Origin: a virus
Virus record (IMG/VR): IMGVR_UViG_3300020469_000008
Location: 62,001 to 126,000 of that record
Strand: one strand, 5' to 3'
DNA length: 64,000 bases
Part shown: positions 17,867 to 26,382 of the stretch, one piece after another
Layout: the number at the start of each line of letters is the position of its first letter
Numbering within the stretch: position 1 is the stretch's first letter
Notes under the pieces: generated by a model
What the model saw: the letters and a program-made list of their open reading frames with translations, nothing else
The model's database searches: none
Told to the model about the DNA's origin: nothing
Translations under genes and position numbers: made by a program

Positions 17867-18523
17867 GTGAATAACAATATTTTAGATTATCGAATTAAAC
17901 GAAATAATAGATATCAGCTACTTGAAACAGTCGAAAATATATCTAATGATCATGTATTGTTGGAGGGTGGTTCTATTGTTGGAAGTCAAATCCATAGAAT
18001 AGTAACAACCGGATTAATGGCACTCCTAGATGACGCCACAGGTGAATTATCAGGTATGATTGCTGTCTTGCCTTTACTTTATAAGAATGTTTATGAAATA
18101 CATACTTCTAACAAGGCAGTAGAAAGATTTTTGCAGGGTGATGCTGTTAATGTTGATACAGTACAATTAAAAGAATTGCGTCAAGATTTAATCAAAGATG
18201 TTTCTGATATTGTTAACGCAATAGTTCTCGCATTACCTATACCTATTATAGATGCAGCTGGGATTGCTTTCTTTAACATGTTAGAAGGTTTTATCATTGG
18301 AAAAGGCTCAGCTAGCTTTTTAAACTTAGTTGATGGTTTCCAGGATTCAAATCCTACATTATCTAAAATATTAGAAATTATAGCATATCCTTTTGGTGGC
18401 AATGTGATATACAAAGGATTGAGGAATATATCAATGATTAATGACATTATTGATATCGATATGCAAAAAAAAGATGGAAAAACAATTACTGAACGTTGGG
18501 AAGTTTTATCAGGAATTAATTGA
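17867..18523 (+). CDS. Hypothetical protein with hydrophobic core, possible virion/internal protein
   Basis: 218 residues from GTG 17867, preceded by CGAGG. Residues 7-23 repeat the D.RI.R....QLLET element of the protein at 16314. The next 15 residues contain VLLEGG, so both QLLE|T and VLLE|G fit the (L/I)xE cleavage pattern of T4-type prohead proteases. A hydrophobic stretch at about 113-145 (IVNAIVLALPIPIIDAAGIA) could insert into a membrane. Size and hydrophobic layout recall the minus-strand protein at 37547, which has a recognisable tag. I infer a virion or membrane-active protein; no family is recognised. Confidence 0.55.
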   Translation: MNNNILDYRIKRNNRYQLLETVENISNDHVLLEGGSIVGSQIHRIVTTGLMALLDDATGELSGMIAVLPLLYKNVYEIHTSNKAVERFLQGDAVNVDTVQLKELRQDLIKDVSDIVNAIVLALPIPIIDAAGIAFFNMLEGFIIGKGSASFLNLVDGFQDSNPTLSKILEIIAYPFGGNVIYKGLRNISMINDIIDIDMQKKDGKTITERWEVLSGIN

Positions 18524-18548
18524 AAAATCTTAATATATGCTATATAAT
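18520..18548 (+). promoter_or_regulatory. Sigma70-like promoter for uvsX
   Basis: TTGAAA at 18520-18525 and a perfect TATAAT at 18543-18548, separated by exactly 17 bases, lie 21 bases upstream of the uvsX ATG and overlap the previous stop codon. This is the best match to a host housekeeping promoter that I found in the window. Confidence 0.7.
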
Positions 18549-18569
18549 CTACTAACAAAGGAGTAGTTA

Positions 18570-19715
18570 ATGGCAAAAGAAGATTTTACATCCCAACTTA
18601 TTAAATCACTTAATAAAGATTACAAAACAAAAGTCGCATATAATTTATCAGAGGATGAAAGTCCTACACAAGTCAAACGTTGGATATCAACAGGATCTAA
18701 GTTGTTGGATTACATTTGTGCAAACCAACCTGATGGTGGTTTTCCAGAAGGAAGAATTGTAGAAATATTTGGCCCACCATCTATTGGTAAATCACATATC
18801 GCAACACAAATTGCAAGAAGTACCCAAAGTATGGGAGGTATTGCAGTTTATATTGATACGGAAAATGCAACTAGCATTGAAAATCTTGGAAACTTAGGTG
18901 TTGATGTGTCACAGCGATTTGTTTATGTTGATACACACTGTACTGAGCATGTACTGGACTTAGCAGAAAAAACAATTTTAAAAGCGAAAGCTCTTGATAA
19001 AGATGTACCTGTTGTAATTATATGGGATAGCGTTGCCGCTTCTTCCCCTAAAGCTGAACTGTTAGGTGACTATGACAAAGAAAGTATCGGATTACAAGCA
19101 CGTGCAATCTCCAAAGGTATGCGTAAAATAACTGGTGTTATAGGCCAAACTAACAGTTTGCTAGTTTGCTTAAACCAGATCCGTACAAAAGTAGGCGTCA
19201 TGTATGGTGATCCTGATACGACACCTGGAGGTAAAGCGATACCATTTCATTCCTCTATCAGAATTAAACTGGGAGCCGGCCAACAAATTAAAGATGGTGA
19301 CGATGTTATTGGTATTCATGTTTGGGCAAAAACTGTTAAAAATAAAGTGGCACCACCATTTAGAAAGGTAGACTTCCAAATTCATTTTGGAAAAGGTATT
19401 GTTGAACATGAAGAAATGTTTGACTTACTAAGAAAACACGGGATTGTGACTCATGAAGATAGGAGCTACCAAGTCTCAGGGACAGGCGGTTGGAAAACTA
19501 TTGAAATGTTCGATGAAAATGGTACACTATTAGATTCTAAAAAGTTTAGAAAGACAGAGTTTGATGAAATTATGACAGATGAATTTTGGGGACCTATTGT
19601 TGATGGAATACTAAAAGATGCAATGATAAAAAAGATGGGTACATCAGATGGCGTCGACATCGATGCAGATTCATATGAGGAGATACGATCACTAGCAGAT
19701 GAACTGGATATGTAA
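18570..19715 (+). CDS. uvsX: UvsX/RecA-type recombinase
   Basis: 381 residues, ATG behind AAAGGAG. The RecA core is complete: Walker A GPPSIGKS (68-75), the VYIDTENA strand, Walker B VPVVIIWDSVA, a TNSLLVCLNQIRTKVGVMYG segment corresponding to the L1/L2 region, and TPGGKAIPFHSSIRI. It forms filaments on ssDNA and drives strand exchange for recombination-dependent replication and repair. It overlaps the exonuclease gene by one base and begins a transcript continuing through exonuclease, helicase and ribonucleotide reductase. The acidic C-terminus (residues about 360-381) is typical. Confidence 0.95.
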   Translation: MAKEDFTSQLIKSLNKDYKTKVAYNLSEDESPTQVKRWISTGSKLLDYICANQPDGGFPEGRIVEIFGPPSIGKSHIATQIARSTQSMGGIAVYIDTENATSIENLGNLGVDVSQRFVYVDTHCTEHVLDLAEKTILKAKALDKDVPVVIIWDSVAASSPKAELLGDYDKESIGLQARAISKGMRKITGVIGQTNSLLVCLNQIRTKVGVMYGDPDTTPGGKAIPFHSSIRIKLGAGQQIKDGDDVIGIHVWAKTVKNKVAPPFRKVDFQIHFGKGIVEHEEMFDLLRKHGIVTHEDRSYQVSGTGGWKTIEMFDENGTLLDSKKFRKTEFDEIMTDEFWGPIVDGILKDAMIKKMGTSDGVDIDADSYEEIRSLADELDM

Positions 19716-20692
19716 TGGTAAAAAATAGAGTACTGATATTTGATGCATTGAATGTTTTTATGCGTCATTATATTGCACATCCAGCAATGTCAGATAATGG
19801 TGAACAGATAGGTGGTATTATTGGTTTTTACTATAATGTAGTCAATCTTATTGAAAAGTGCAAACCAGAAAGTGTTATTGTAATCTGGGAAGGTGGCGGT
19901 TCGAAAAGAAAAAGAGATTTATACCCGGATTATAAGAATGGCGGACGTCCAGCAAAAATGAATCGTTATTATGAAAAAGAAGAAATACCTGATACTTTGG
20001 AAAATAGGAATTTTCAAATAAGAACATTAATAGGGATATTATCAAATCTACCAATTTGTCAAGTTTATATAGAAGATGCTGAAGCGGATGATGCGATAGG
20101 TTACATTTGTAAATACAAACTAAAGCGAAAAAACAAAGTCATAGTTTCAGGTGATCATGATTTTTATCAATTAATTGACGAGGATTGCATCATATATTCT
20201 CCAAACTCAAAGTCATTTATTAATACCGATAAAGTTATAGAGAAGTACGGTGTTCATCCTCATAACTTCTGCTTAGCAAAATCAGTGGTAGGCGATAAAT
20301 CAGACAACATTCCAGGTGTTTCTGGCGTAGGTTATAAAAAATTAGCAAAAGATTTTTCAGAATTATTTCTTAATAAAGACTTTGACAATAACATGATAGA
20401 TTTCTTTACAAGTAACGACGTTAAACACAGTGAACACCCAAAGAAGAAGATATATAAATCTATTAAAGATAGTGAGAAATTAATTGAGCGTAACATTAAA
20501 TTGGTCAGGTTGGATGTAGATAACTTAGTACATATGCAAACAAAAACAATTGATGAAAGTATTGAAAATTTTAAGCCGACGTGGAATAATCTAAAAGCAA
20601 TTAAACATTTAAACGAAAACAATATAAAGAATATAGATTTTTTACGGCACGGATATTTGCTACGAACTCTAACTCAAGGAAAATTATGGTGA
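19715..20692 (+). CDS. 5'-3' exonuclease / RNase H (FEN family)
   Basis: 325 residues; ATG overlaps the uvsX stop (TAATG). It carries the acidic metal-binding clusters of phage RNase H/FEN nucleases: the N-terminal LIFDALNVFMR, EDAEADDAIGY and VSGDHDFYQLI. The helix-hairpin-helix region VVGDKSDNIPGVSGVGYKKL binds the DNA duplex. Its predicted role is removal of RNA primers and flaps during lagging-strand synthesis, as T4 Rnh does. The gene lies between recombinase and helicase genes and overlaps the helicase start. Confidence 0.92.
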   Translation: MVKNRVLIFDALNVFMRHYIAHPAMSDNGEQIGGIIGFYYNVVNLIEKCKPESVIVIWEGGGSKRKRDLYPDYKNGGRPAKMNRYYEKEEIPDTLENRNFQIRTLIGILSNLPICQVYIEDAEADDAIGYICKYKLKRKNKVIVSGDHDFYQLIDEDCIIYSPNSKSFINTDKVIEKYGVHPHNFCLAKSVVGDKSDNIPGVSGVGYKKLAKDFSELFLNKDFDNNMIDFFTSNDVKHSEHPKKKIYKSIKDSEKLIERNIKLVRLDVDNLVHMQTKTIDESIENFKPTWNNLKAIKHLNENNIKNIDFLRHGYLLRTLTQGKLW

Positions 20693-22065
20693 TGGAAAAC
20701 CCAAACTACTTCTCAAAATATGGCAAAGATTTTCAAGAAAAAATATTTCAAGCACTTCTAAATGACCACGAATGGGCATCACAAATGATGGAAGTGATGA
20801 AGTATGACTATTTTGAATTAAAATATTTGCAATTTTTGTGTGACAGATTTTTTAGTTTCTACTCTAAATACAGAAACTTCCCAACAATGCAACTACTTGT
20901 TTCAATTATACGTGATGAGTTAACAGCAGGTGATGACATTATTTTAAGAGAACAAGTTATAGAATACTTGACTCGTATGAAATCATCACCAAACTTAGGG
21001 GACTTAAAATTTGTAAAAGATAAAACACTTGACTTTTGTAAAAAACAAACGTTACAGCAAGCACTTGAAGAAAGTGTAAAAGCAATTAAGCAAGAAAATT
21101 ACGAAGACGTTTTAAACATTATGAAGGACGCTGTCTTCAAAGGAAACACATCTACTTTAGGTCATAATTTCTTTGAAGATCATGAAGCAAGATTTCAGCA
21201 AATTGATCGAGCAACATGTCCAACTGGTATCAAACATTTGGATCAAAAAGATGTTTTAAAAGGTGGTTTAGGAAGAGGAGAAATAGGTGTTGTTGTTGCG
21301 AATACAGGTGTGGGAAAATCACATTATCTCGTTGCTATGGGTGCTGAGGCATTACGTAGGGGAAAAAATGTTGTACATTACACTTTTGAGTTAACTGAGA
21401 CAGCAGTTGGTATAAGATACGATAGTAACTTATGTAATGTCCCATCATCAAATGTAGTAGATAATAAGGAGACAATTCTTAAAACTTATGAGGAAAATGA
21501 TTTCGGTAACTTGATAATTAAGCAATATCCCACCGGTGGCGCTAGCATCATAACTATTCGAAATCATCTAGATAAACTCATGATGAAAGATTTTAAACCT
21601 AGTTTGCTCGTCATCGATTATGCAGATATTATGCGATCTACACGAACTTATGATTCACTAAGACACGAACTTAAATTAGTATACGAAGAACTCAGGAACC
21701 TTGCAATGGAAATGAACATTCCTATCTGGACAGCATCTCAAGCTAATCGCGATTCTGCAAAATCAGAAATTGTAGGATTAGAAAATATGTCAGAAGCATA
21801 CGGGAAAGCAATGGTGGCAGATGTTGTCGTTTCTCTTTCAAGAAAGCCTATGGAAAAATCAACTGGTGCCGGTCGTCTTTTTGTGGCCAAAAATCGTGCA
21901 GGTCGTGATGGATTAATGTTCCCAATTAGAATTGATTGCTCAATGTCAAAAATTGAAGTATTGGATGATGTTCGTGAAATGTCAATTGTAGACGCAATCG
22001 AGCGAGACAATGCCGGAACAAAAAACATGTTAAAGTCAAAATGGAAAGAAATCACAGGAAAATAG
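20686..22065 (+). CDS. Replicative DNA helicase (DnaB/gp41 family)
   Basis: 459 residues, ATG within the end of the exonuclease gene and served by AAGGA. The N-terminal 150 residues are a helical DnaB-type N-domain. The RecA-like motor domain starts near residue 170 with GIKHLDQKDVLKGGLGRGEI, followed by Walker A VVANTGVGKSH, the VVHYTFELTE strand, Walker B SLLVIDYADIM and a WTASQANRD sensor. It unwinds DNA 5'-3' at the fork. No DnaG/gp61-type primase was found in the window, so priming is encoded elsewhere or supplied by the host. Confidence 0.93.
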   Translation: MVMENPNYFSKYGKDFQEKIFQALLNDHEWASQMMEVMKYDYFELKYLQFLCDRFFSFYSKYRNFPTMQLLVSIIRDELTAGDDIILREQVIEYLTRMKSSPNLGDLKFVKDKTLDFCKKQTLQQALEESVKAIKQENYEDVLNIMKDAVFKGNTSTLGHNFFEDHEARFQQIDRATCPTGIKHLDQKDVLKGGLGRGEIGVVVANTGVGKSHYLVAMGAEALRRGKNVVHYTFELTETAVGIRYDSNLCNVPSSNVVDNKETILKTYEENDFGNLIIKQYPTGGASIITIRNHLDKLMMKDFKPSLLVIDYADIMRSTRTYDSLRHELKLVYEELRNLAMEMNIPIWTASQANRDSAKSEIVGLENMSEAYGKAMVADVVVSLSRKPMEKSTGAGRLFVAKNRAGRDGLMFPIRIDCSMSKIEVLDDVREMSIVDAIERDNAGTKNMLKSKWKEITGK

Positions 22066-22073
22066 GAGAATTA

Positions 22074-24551
22074 ATGTACACTTACGACGAGGTTTTTAAA
22101 GCCAGCATAGAGTATTTTGGTGGTGATGAATTAGCTGCTAGTGTTTTTGCAGGAAAGTATGCACTGCAAGATTCAGAAGGCAATTATATTGAATTGACAC
22201 CTGACGATATGCACGCAAGATTAGCATCTGAGTTTTCAGGTATTGAATCACAATATATAAACTCAATGCACTATGAAGAAATATATGAGTTATTTAAAGA
22301 ATTTAAATATATAATACCCCAGGGTTCACCTATGAGTGGTATTGGTAATGAAGCAAAAATACAGTCTTTGTCAAACTGTTTTGTTATTGAATCGCCAGCT
22401 GACTCTTATGCAGGTATTCTTAAGACTGACCAAGAGCAAGTTCAGATCATGAAGCGTCGTGGTGGTGTAGGATTTGATATATCTACAATCAGACCAAAAG
22501 GCATGATTACTTCTAATGCTGCTAAAACAACAGACGGCATTGAAGTCTTTCTTGACAGGTTTAGTAATAGCTGTCGAGAAGTTGCGCAAGGTGGTAGACG
22601 AGGTGCTTTAATGTTATCTGTGTCTGTCCATCACCCACAAGTAATGGACTTCATCAGAATTAAAAGAGACTTGACACGCGTCACAGGTGCTAATATCTCT
22701 GTAAGAGTAACTGATGAGTTTATGGATGCAGTAAAAAGAGATATTACATATCACCAAAGATGGCCTGTTAATTCTGATGACCCGGAAGTTCAAGACTATG
22801 TTAATGCAAGAGAAGTTTGGAATGCTTTAATTGAAGGTGCACATTCGTCAGCAGAGCCTGGTGTGCTTTTTTGGGACACGGCAACCCGCATGACTCCGTC
22901 TGATGCTTATACTGAAGAAGGTTTTGGTTCCGTGTCAACTAATCCTTGTGGTGAGATTATCTTATCTCCTTATGATTCTTGTCGATTAATGCTTGTTAAC
23001 CTCACATCTTTCGTCAAAGACGCTTGGACATCTAACGCAAAATTTGACTTTGGTCACTTTAGAGTTATCTCTAGAAAAGCACAACGATTAATGGATGACA
23101 TGATCGATTTAGAAGTAGAACAAATTGATAAGATATTAAACAAGATTGATAACGACCCAGAGTCAGAATCAGTTAAATATTATGAGAGAAATTTATGGCA
23201 AACAATTAGAGACGTTGCACTCAAAGGTCGACGTACAGGTTTGGGAATCACGGGTTTAGGTGACGCTATTGCAATGTTAGGACAGACTTATGGATCTGAT
23301 GAGAGTATTAAAACAACTGAACAAATATACAAATGGTTATCTTTAGCATCTTATGAAGAGTCAATCCAATTAGCAAAAGAACGAGGAAGTTTTCCAATTT
23401 GGGATATAGAAAAAGAGAAAGACCATCCTTTTATAGAAAGAGTAGTGTCAGAGCTAGTTACACCTGTCCAAGAAGATTATAGAAAGTATGGCCGCCGTAA
23501 CATAGCAAATACAACTACAGCGCCTGCAGGTTCTGTTTCTTGTCTCACACAAACCACATCTGGTATTGAACCTGCATTTATGCTTCATTACACACGACGC
23601 AAAAAAGCACAAAATGGTGAAGAAGTAATGTTTGTTGATGAGTTGGGAGATGAATGGACAGAATTTACTGTTTATCATCACGCTTTTAAGCAATGGTTAG
23701 ATACTCAAGAAGGTCGCCCATGGGTTGATCCGGAACATGCTGTGGCCGAGAGCCCTTATGCGGGATCAACTGCCAATGAAATCGACTGGCGCGCAAAGGT
23801 AAAACTTCAGTCAGTTGCACAAAAGTGGATCTGTCATGCTATTTCTAATACTACAAATCTGCCTGCTGAGATTGATGTGGAAACTGTGAAAGATATTTAT
23901 ATGATGGGTTGGGAATTAGGCTGTAAAGGGGTAACAGTTTATCGCGATGGATCACGAAGTGGAGTACTGGTTGCGACAGATGAGAAAAAAGAAGATAAAG
24001 TAGCAATTGTTGAAAGAGATGCACCAAAAAGACCTGAAGAGTTAGAATGTGACATTTATCACACATCAATAAAGGGGCAAAAATGGGCTGTTTTAATAGG
24101 GTTACTTGACGGTAAGCCGTACGAGGTCATAGGAGGTTCTGCAGATCAAATAGAGATACCTTCTAAATTCCGTAATGGTAAATTATATAAGCGAACATTT
24201 AAAACAAGAAACAGTAAATATGATCTTACAATAGGTGAAGGTGATAATCAACTAGTTGTTAAAGATGTAGTATCTATCTTTGATAATCCTAATCACGCAG
24301 GTTATACAAGAGTAATATCAACATCACTTCGTCATGGTGTACCAGTTCAATATCTTGTTGAGCAGATGCAGAAAGATAAAGAAATGGATATGTTTAGTTT
24401 TAGTAAGGTTATTTCTAGATGTCTTAAAAACTACATTATTAATGGCACTGAAGTAGATAGAACATGTCCTGAGTGCGGTGCTGAAGGAAGTTTAGTTTAT
24501 CAAGAGGGGTGCGTTACATGCAAATCTTGCGGCGCTGGAAAATGTGGTTAA
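22074..24551 (+). CDS. nrdJ: Adenosylcobalamin-dependent (class II) ribonucleotide reductase
   Basis: 825 residues from ATG 22074, chosen over an in-frame ATG at 22041 because TAGGAG stands just before it. The catalytic barrel contains the first active cysteine (LSNCFVIESP), STNPCGEI with the thiyl-radical cysteine, and the TTAPAGSVS...TSGIEP substrate loop. GCKGVTVYRDGSR is a hallmark of B12-dependent NrdJ. The C-terminus has a zinc-ribbon-like CPECG...CVTCKSCGAGKCG whose last cysteines would be re-reduced by thioredoxin. It makes deoxynucleotides for phage DNA, does not need oxygen, and depends on host cobalamin. No NrdB radical subunit is present, consistent with class II. Confidence 0.93.
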   Translation: MYTYDEVFKASIEYFGGDELAASVFAGKYALQDSEGNYIELTPDDMHARLASEFSGIESQYINSMHYEEIYELFKEFKYIIPQGSPMSGIGNEAKIQSLSNCFVIESPADSYAGILKTDQEQVQIMKRRGGVGFDISTIRPKGMITSNAAKTTDGIEVFLDRFSNSCREVAQGGRRGALMLSVSVHHPQVMDFIRIKRDLTRVTGANISVRVTDEFMDAVKRDITYHQRWPVNSDDPEVQDYVNAREVWNALIEGAHSSAEPGVLFWDTATRMTPSDAYTEEGFGSVSTNPCGEIILSPYDSCRLMLVNLTSFVKDAWTSNAKFDFGHFRVISRKAQRLMDDMIDLEVEQIDKILNKIDNDPESESVKYYERNLWQTIRDVALKGRRTGLGITGLGDAIAMLGQTYGSDESIKTTEQIYKWLSLASYEESIQLAKERGSFPIWDIEKEKDHPFIERVVSELVTPVQEDYRKYGRRNIANTTTAPAGSVSCLTQTTSGIEPAFMLHYTRRKKAQNGEEVMFVDELGDEWTEFTVYHHAFKQWLDTQEGRPWVDPEHAVAESPYAGSTANEIDWRAKVKLQSVAQKWICHAISNTTNLPAEIDVETVKDIYMMGWELGCKGVTVYRDGSRSGVLVATDEKKEDKVAIVERDAPKRPEELECDIYHTSIKGQKWAVLIGLLDGKPYEVIGGSADQIEIPSKFRNGKLYKRTFKTRNSKYDLTIGEGDNQLVVKDVVSIFDNPNHAGYTRVISTSLRHGVPVQYLVEQMQKDKEMDMFSFSKVISRCLKNYIINGTEVDRTCPECGAEGSLVYQEGCVTCKSCGAGKCG

Positions 24552-24598
24552 CTAAAATATGCCCATGTTGTGAATGTGATCCTTGTGATTGTCATTAA
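24518..24598 (+). CDS. Possible Cys-rich microprotein overlapping the nrdJ 3' end
   Basis: An alternative frame inside the end of nrdJ encodes 26 residues from ATG 24518 (or 18 from ATG 24542). The product starts MQILRRWK and ends ICPCCECDPCDCH, with six Cys and a terminal His in 13 residues. AAGAGGGG at 24501-24508 is a plausible ribosome binding site for the longer form, and the stop abuts the terminator. It could be a metal-binding or thiol-redox peptide acting with the reductase. The cysteine density beyond the nrdJ stop is not explained by nrdJ itself. A chance frame cannot be excluded. Confidence 0.4.
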   Translation: MQILRRWKMWLTKICPCCECDPCDCH

Positions 24599-24627
24599 AA
24601 AAAAGGGGGGAGCAATCCCCTTTTTTC
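24599..24627 (+). terminator. Terminator after ribonucleotide reductase
   Basis: Stem AAAAAAGGGG / CCCCTTTTTT (24599-24608 and 24617-24626) around a short loop, with the T tract forming the 3' arm. It ends the uvsX-to-nrdJ transcript. Confidence 0.82.
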
Positions 24628-24658
24628 TTTAATAGTTATATGAGATAGGAGACTAGTC

Positions 24659-24733
24659 ATGATGATTAAACGAAAAAATCTTTTGTTGATAATTGAGAAG
24701 TTAAAAGTTTCATATCTGCGACAGAACACGTAG
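24659..24733 (+). CDS. Tiny tag-like ORF, perhaps remnant of a capsid-targeted gene
   Basis: 24 residues, two ATGs in a row (24659 and 24662) behind a good TAGGAG. The product begins MMIKRKNLLLIIEKLK, which resembles the N-terminal tag of other proteins here (MKISRRQLRKIILEA type), and then stops at TAG 24731. The following 100 bases hold no continuing frame that I can identify. It may be a real microprotein or the stub of a tag-bearing gene that has decayed. The rest of the 24734-24810 interval shows nothing else. Confidence 0.35.
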   Translation: MMIKRKNLLLIIEKLKVSYLRQNT

Positions 24734-24810
24734 AACAAATGATGGCGTAAGGCCTAGCCTAAATTAAACGTGTGAGATAATTTATAGTTATATAGTTAGT
24801 CTTTTTTGAG

Positions 24811-24816
24811 TATAAT
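24811..24816 (+). promoter_or_regulatory. -10-like TATAAT upstream of ClpP-like gene
   Basis: A perfect TATAAT hexamer stands 24 bases before the ClpP-like start, downstream of the nrdJ terminator, where a new promoter is expected. The matching -35 (TTATAT, 17 bases upstream) is poor. Confidence 0.4.
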
Positions 24817-24839
24817 CTAAATTAAACAGGAAGGTAAAT

Positions 24840-25442
24840 ATGCTTTGGAAATATAATGTTGCCCCAGAGGTAAAAGAGCTTGAGTTGCATCACAACCCAG
24901 TAATTATCACAGTAAATAAGTTTGATGAAGATTCAGCAAAAGAATTTAGAACAAAAGTTGCCATGGCACACAACACAGGTCAAAAAATTATTCCTGTTGT
25001 GATTGATTCATATGGCGGGCAAGTTTATTCTTTAATGTCAATGATATCTACAATTAAAAATTCTGAATTACCAATTGCAACTATTGTAGAAGGAAAAGCA
25101 ATGAGTTGTGGCGCAATTTTACTTTCTTTTGGCACTGAAGGATACAGATTTGTAGACAAAGATTCAACAATAATGATTCACGATGTCTCATCTGGCCAGT
25201 TAGGTAAAGTTGAAGAAGTTGTTGCAAGCGCAAAAGAAACTGAAAGATTAAATGAAATCGTCTACAAAATGATGGCTCAAAATTGTGGTAAAAAGGACGA
25301 TTATTTTTTAAGACTTGTTGATAAGAAAAAACATGCAGACTGGTTTCTTGATGCGAAAGAATGTGTTAAACACAATTTGGCAAATCACATTAGAGTCCCT
25401 AAAATTAGTGTTAATGTGGATGTTACTATCGAATTCGAATAA
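24840..25442 (+). CDS. ClpP-like serine protease
   Basis: 200 residues. The ClpP/crotonase fold is recognisable: VVIDSYGGQVYSLMSMI (oxyanion-hole glycines), then GKAMSCGAILLSFG with nucleophile Ser89, TIMIHDVSSG with His114, and ADWFLDAKECVKHNL with Asp167 as the likely third triad residue. Length fits ClpP (about 207 in E. coli). Phage ClpP-like enzymes can be prohead proteases or modulators of host proteolysis. The genomic place here, apart from head genes and next to a tag-bearing protein, leaves both open. If it is the maturation protease it would be the enzyme that removes the N-terminal tags described in the findings. Confidence 0.85.
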   Translation: MLWKYNVAPEVKELELHHNPVIITVNKFDEDSAKEFRTKVAMAHNTGQKIIPVVIDSYGGQVYSLMSMISTIKNSELPIATIVEGKAMSCGAILLSFGTEGYRFVDKDSTIMIHDVSSGQLGKVEEVVASAKETERLNEIVYKMMAQNCGKKDDYFLRLVDKKKHADWFLDAKECVKHNLANHIRVPKISVNVDVTIEFE

Positions 25443-25472
25443 TTAAGAATATAAAAATAGGGAGGCTTGAAA

Positions 25473-25895
25473 ATGAAAAAAATTAATAGAGATGAATTGC
25501 GTAAATTGATTAATGAATCAATGAGTATCTTGTCGCGACAGGACGCAGAAGTTGATGCATTTATCGATAAAATTGAAAGAATATCAAATGGTAATGCAGA
25601 ACACCCAATGGTAATAACTGATACAATTGTCAGCATGAATCCTGCAACGAGTATGGGAAGTTACTTGTTAGATTATATTCGCGCGCTACCTAGTATGGCA
25701 GATCAATACCCGATTTATCGACAAAGAGCACAGCGTATCAAAGATGTTTTGCTAGCTTTTTTGTTCGCTCTAAATGATCGACACGGCCCACTTGCAGATG
25801 AAAAGACAGCCGCGAATACACCGTATGCACTTGACTTTGTTAAAAAAGCTCTCAGTGTTTTAAAATCAATTGATTACAATCCGAGATACAATTGA
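25473..25895 (+). CDS. Tag-bearing (putative capsid-targeted) protein
   Basis: 140 residues from ATG 25473; GGGAGG seven bases upstream supports this start over an in-frame TTG at 25467. The N-terminus MKKINRDELRKLINESMS is the shared basic-hydrophobic tag with a predicted INE15|S16 cleavage point. The rest is helical (DAEVDAFIDKIERISNG, YRQRAQRIKDVLLAFLFALN) with no catalytic motif that I recognise. It lies between the ClpP-like and Dps-like genes. The tag suggests packaging in the head and possible delivery into the host. Confidence 0.65.
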   Translation: MKKINRDELRKLINESMSILSRQDAEVDAFIDKIERISNGNAEHPMVITDTIVSMNPATSMGSYLLDYIRALPSMADQYPIYRQRAQRIKDVLLAFLFALNDRHGPLADEKTAANTPYALDFVKKALSVLKSIDYNPRYN

Positions 25896-25923
25896 TTATA
25901 CGCAATAATACTTGGAGAATTAA

Positions 25924-26382
25924 ATGAAGGACGCACTATTAAGTTATATTGGTTGTACAAAAGGTTTGCATACGTGGTTCCACGCAGCACACCAAGTTAC
26001 AAAAGGTCCAGGGTTTGCCGGCGATCACGTAAACTTGTATGGTGAAATTTATAATGGAATATCGGAAGATTTTGATAAGTTAGTTGAAAAATCAATTATG
26101 ATCGCAGACACAGAAAATGTGGCATGCCCGATGATGATTACAGAAATATCAGCAAAAGTACTTTCTCAATATGAGTCCCCTGTTAACAGGGGCGGAGACG
26201 CTATAGCTGCAATTGGTTTAGAATACATGCGCAATCACATCGCAAATTTAACTGAATTATATCGAATACTTGAGTCTGGTGGCGCATTGTCGTTAGGGGT
26301 GGATGATTATCTCGCGGCCGCAGCCAATCAATACGAAGGATACGCGTATCTATTAACACAGCGTGTCAAAAGAGGAATATAG
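25924..26382 (+). CDS. Dps/ferritin-like protein (probable)
   Basis: 152 residues, ATG behind TTGGAG. The pattern LHTWFHAAHQVTKGPGF, GDHVNLYGEIYNGISEDFDK and LVEK near the N-terminus has the His...His...Asp/Glu spacing of the Dps ferroxidase region (H-x12-H, then D/E about 15-20 residues on). Two further long helices follow, and the length is close to Dps (about 160). Dps proteins bind iron and peroxide and protect DNA. Helical content and histidine placement support the fold, but not every ligand aligns exactly, so iron oxidation is inferred. Its stop overlaps the endolysin start. Confidence 0.5.
   Translation: MKDALLSYIGCTKGLHTWFHAAHQVTKGPGFAGDHVNLYGEIYNGISEDFDKLVEKSIMIADTENVACPMMITEISAKVLSQYESPVNRGGDAIAAIGLEYMRNHIANLTELYRILESGGALSLGVDDYLAAAANQYEGYAYLLTQRVKRGI

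Noticed and set aside
22041-22073. Upstream ATG for the ribonucleotide reductase
   Set aside because: It lies inside the helicase gene without a ribosome binding site, while ATG 22074 has TAGGAG at the right distance.
24734-24800. Possible tRNA or small RNA in the gap after nrdJ
   Set aside because: The GGCCTAGCC-like segment does not extend to a cloverleaf with acceptor stem and T-arm; nothing else structured was seen.
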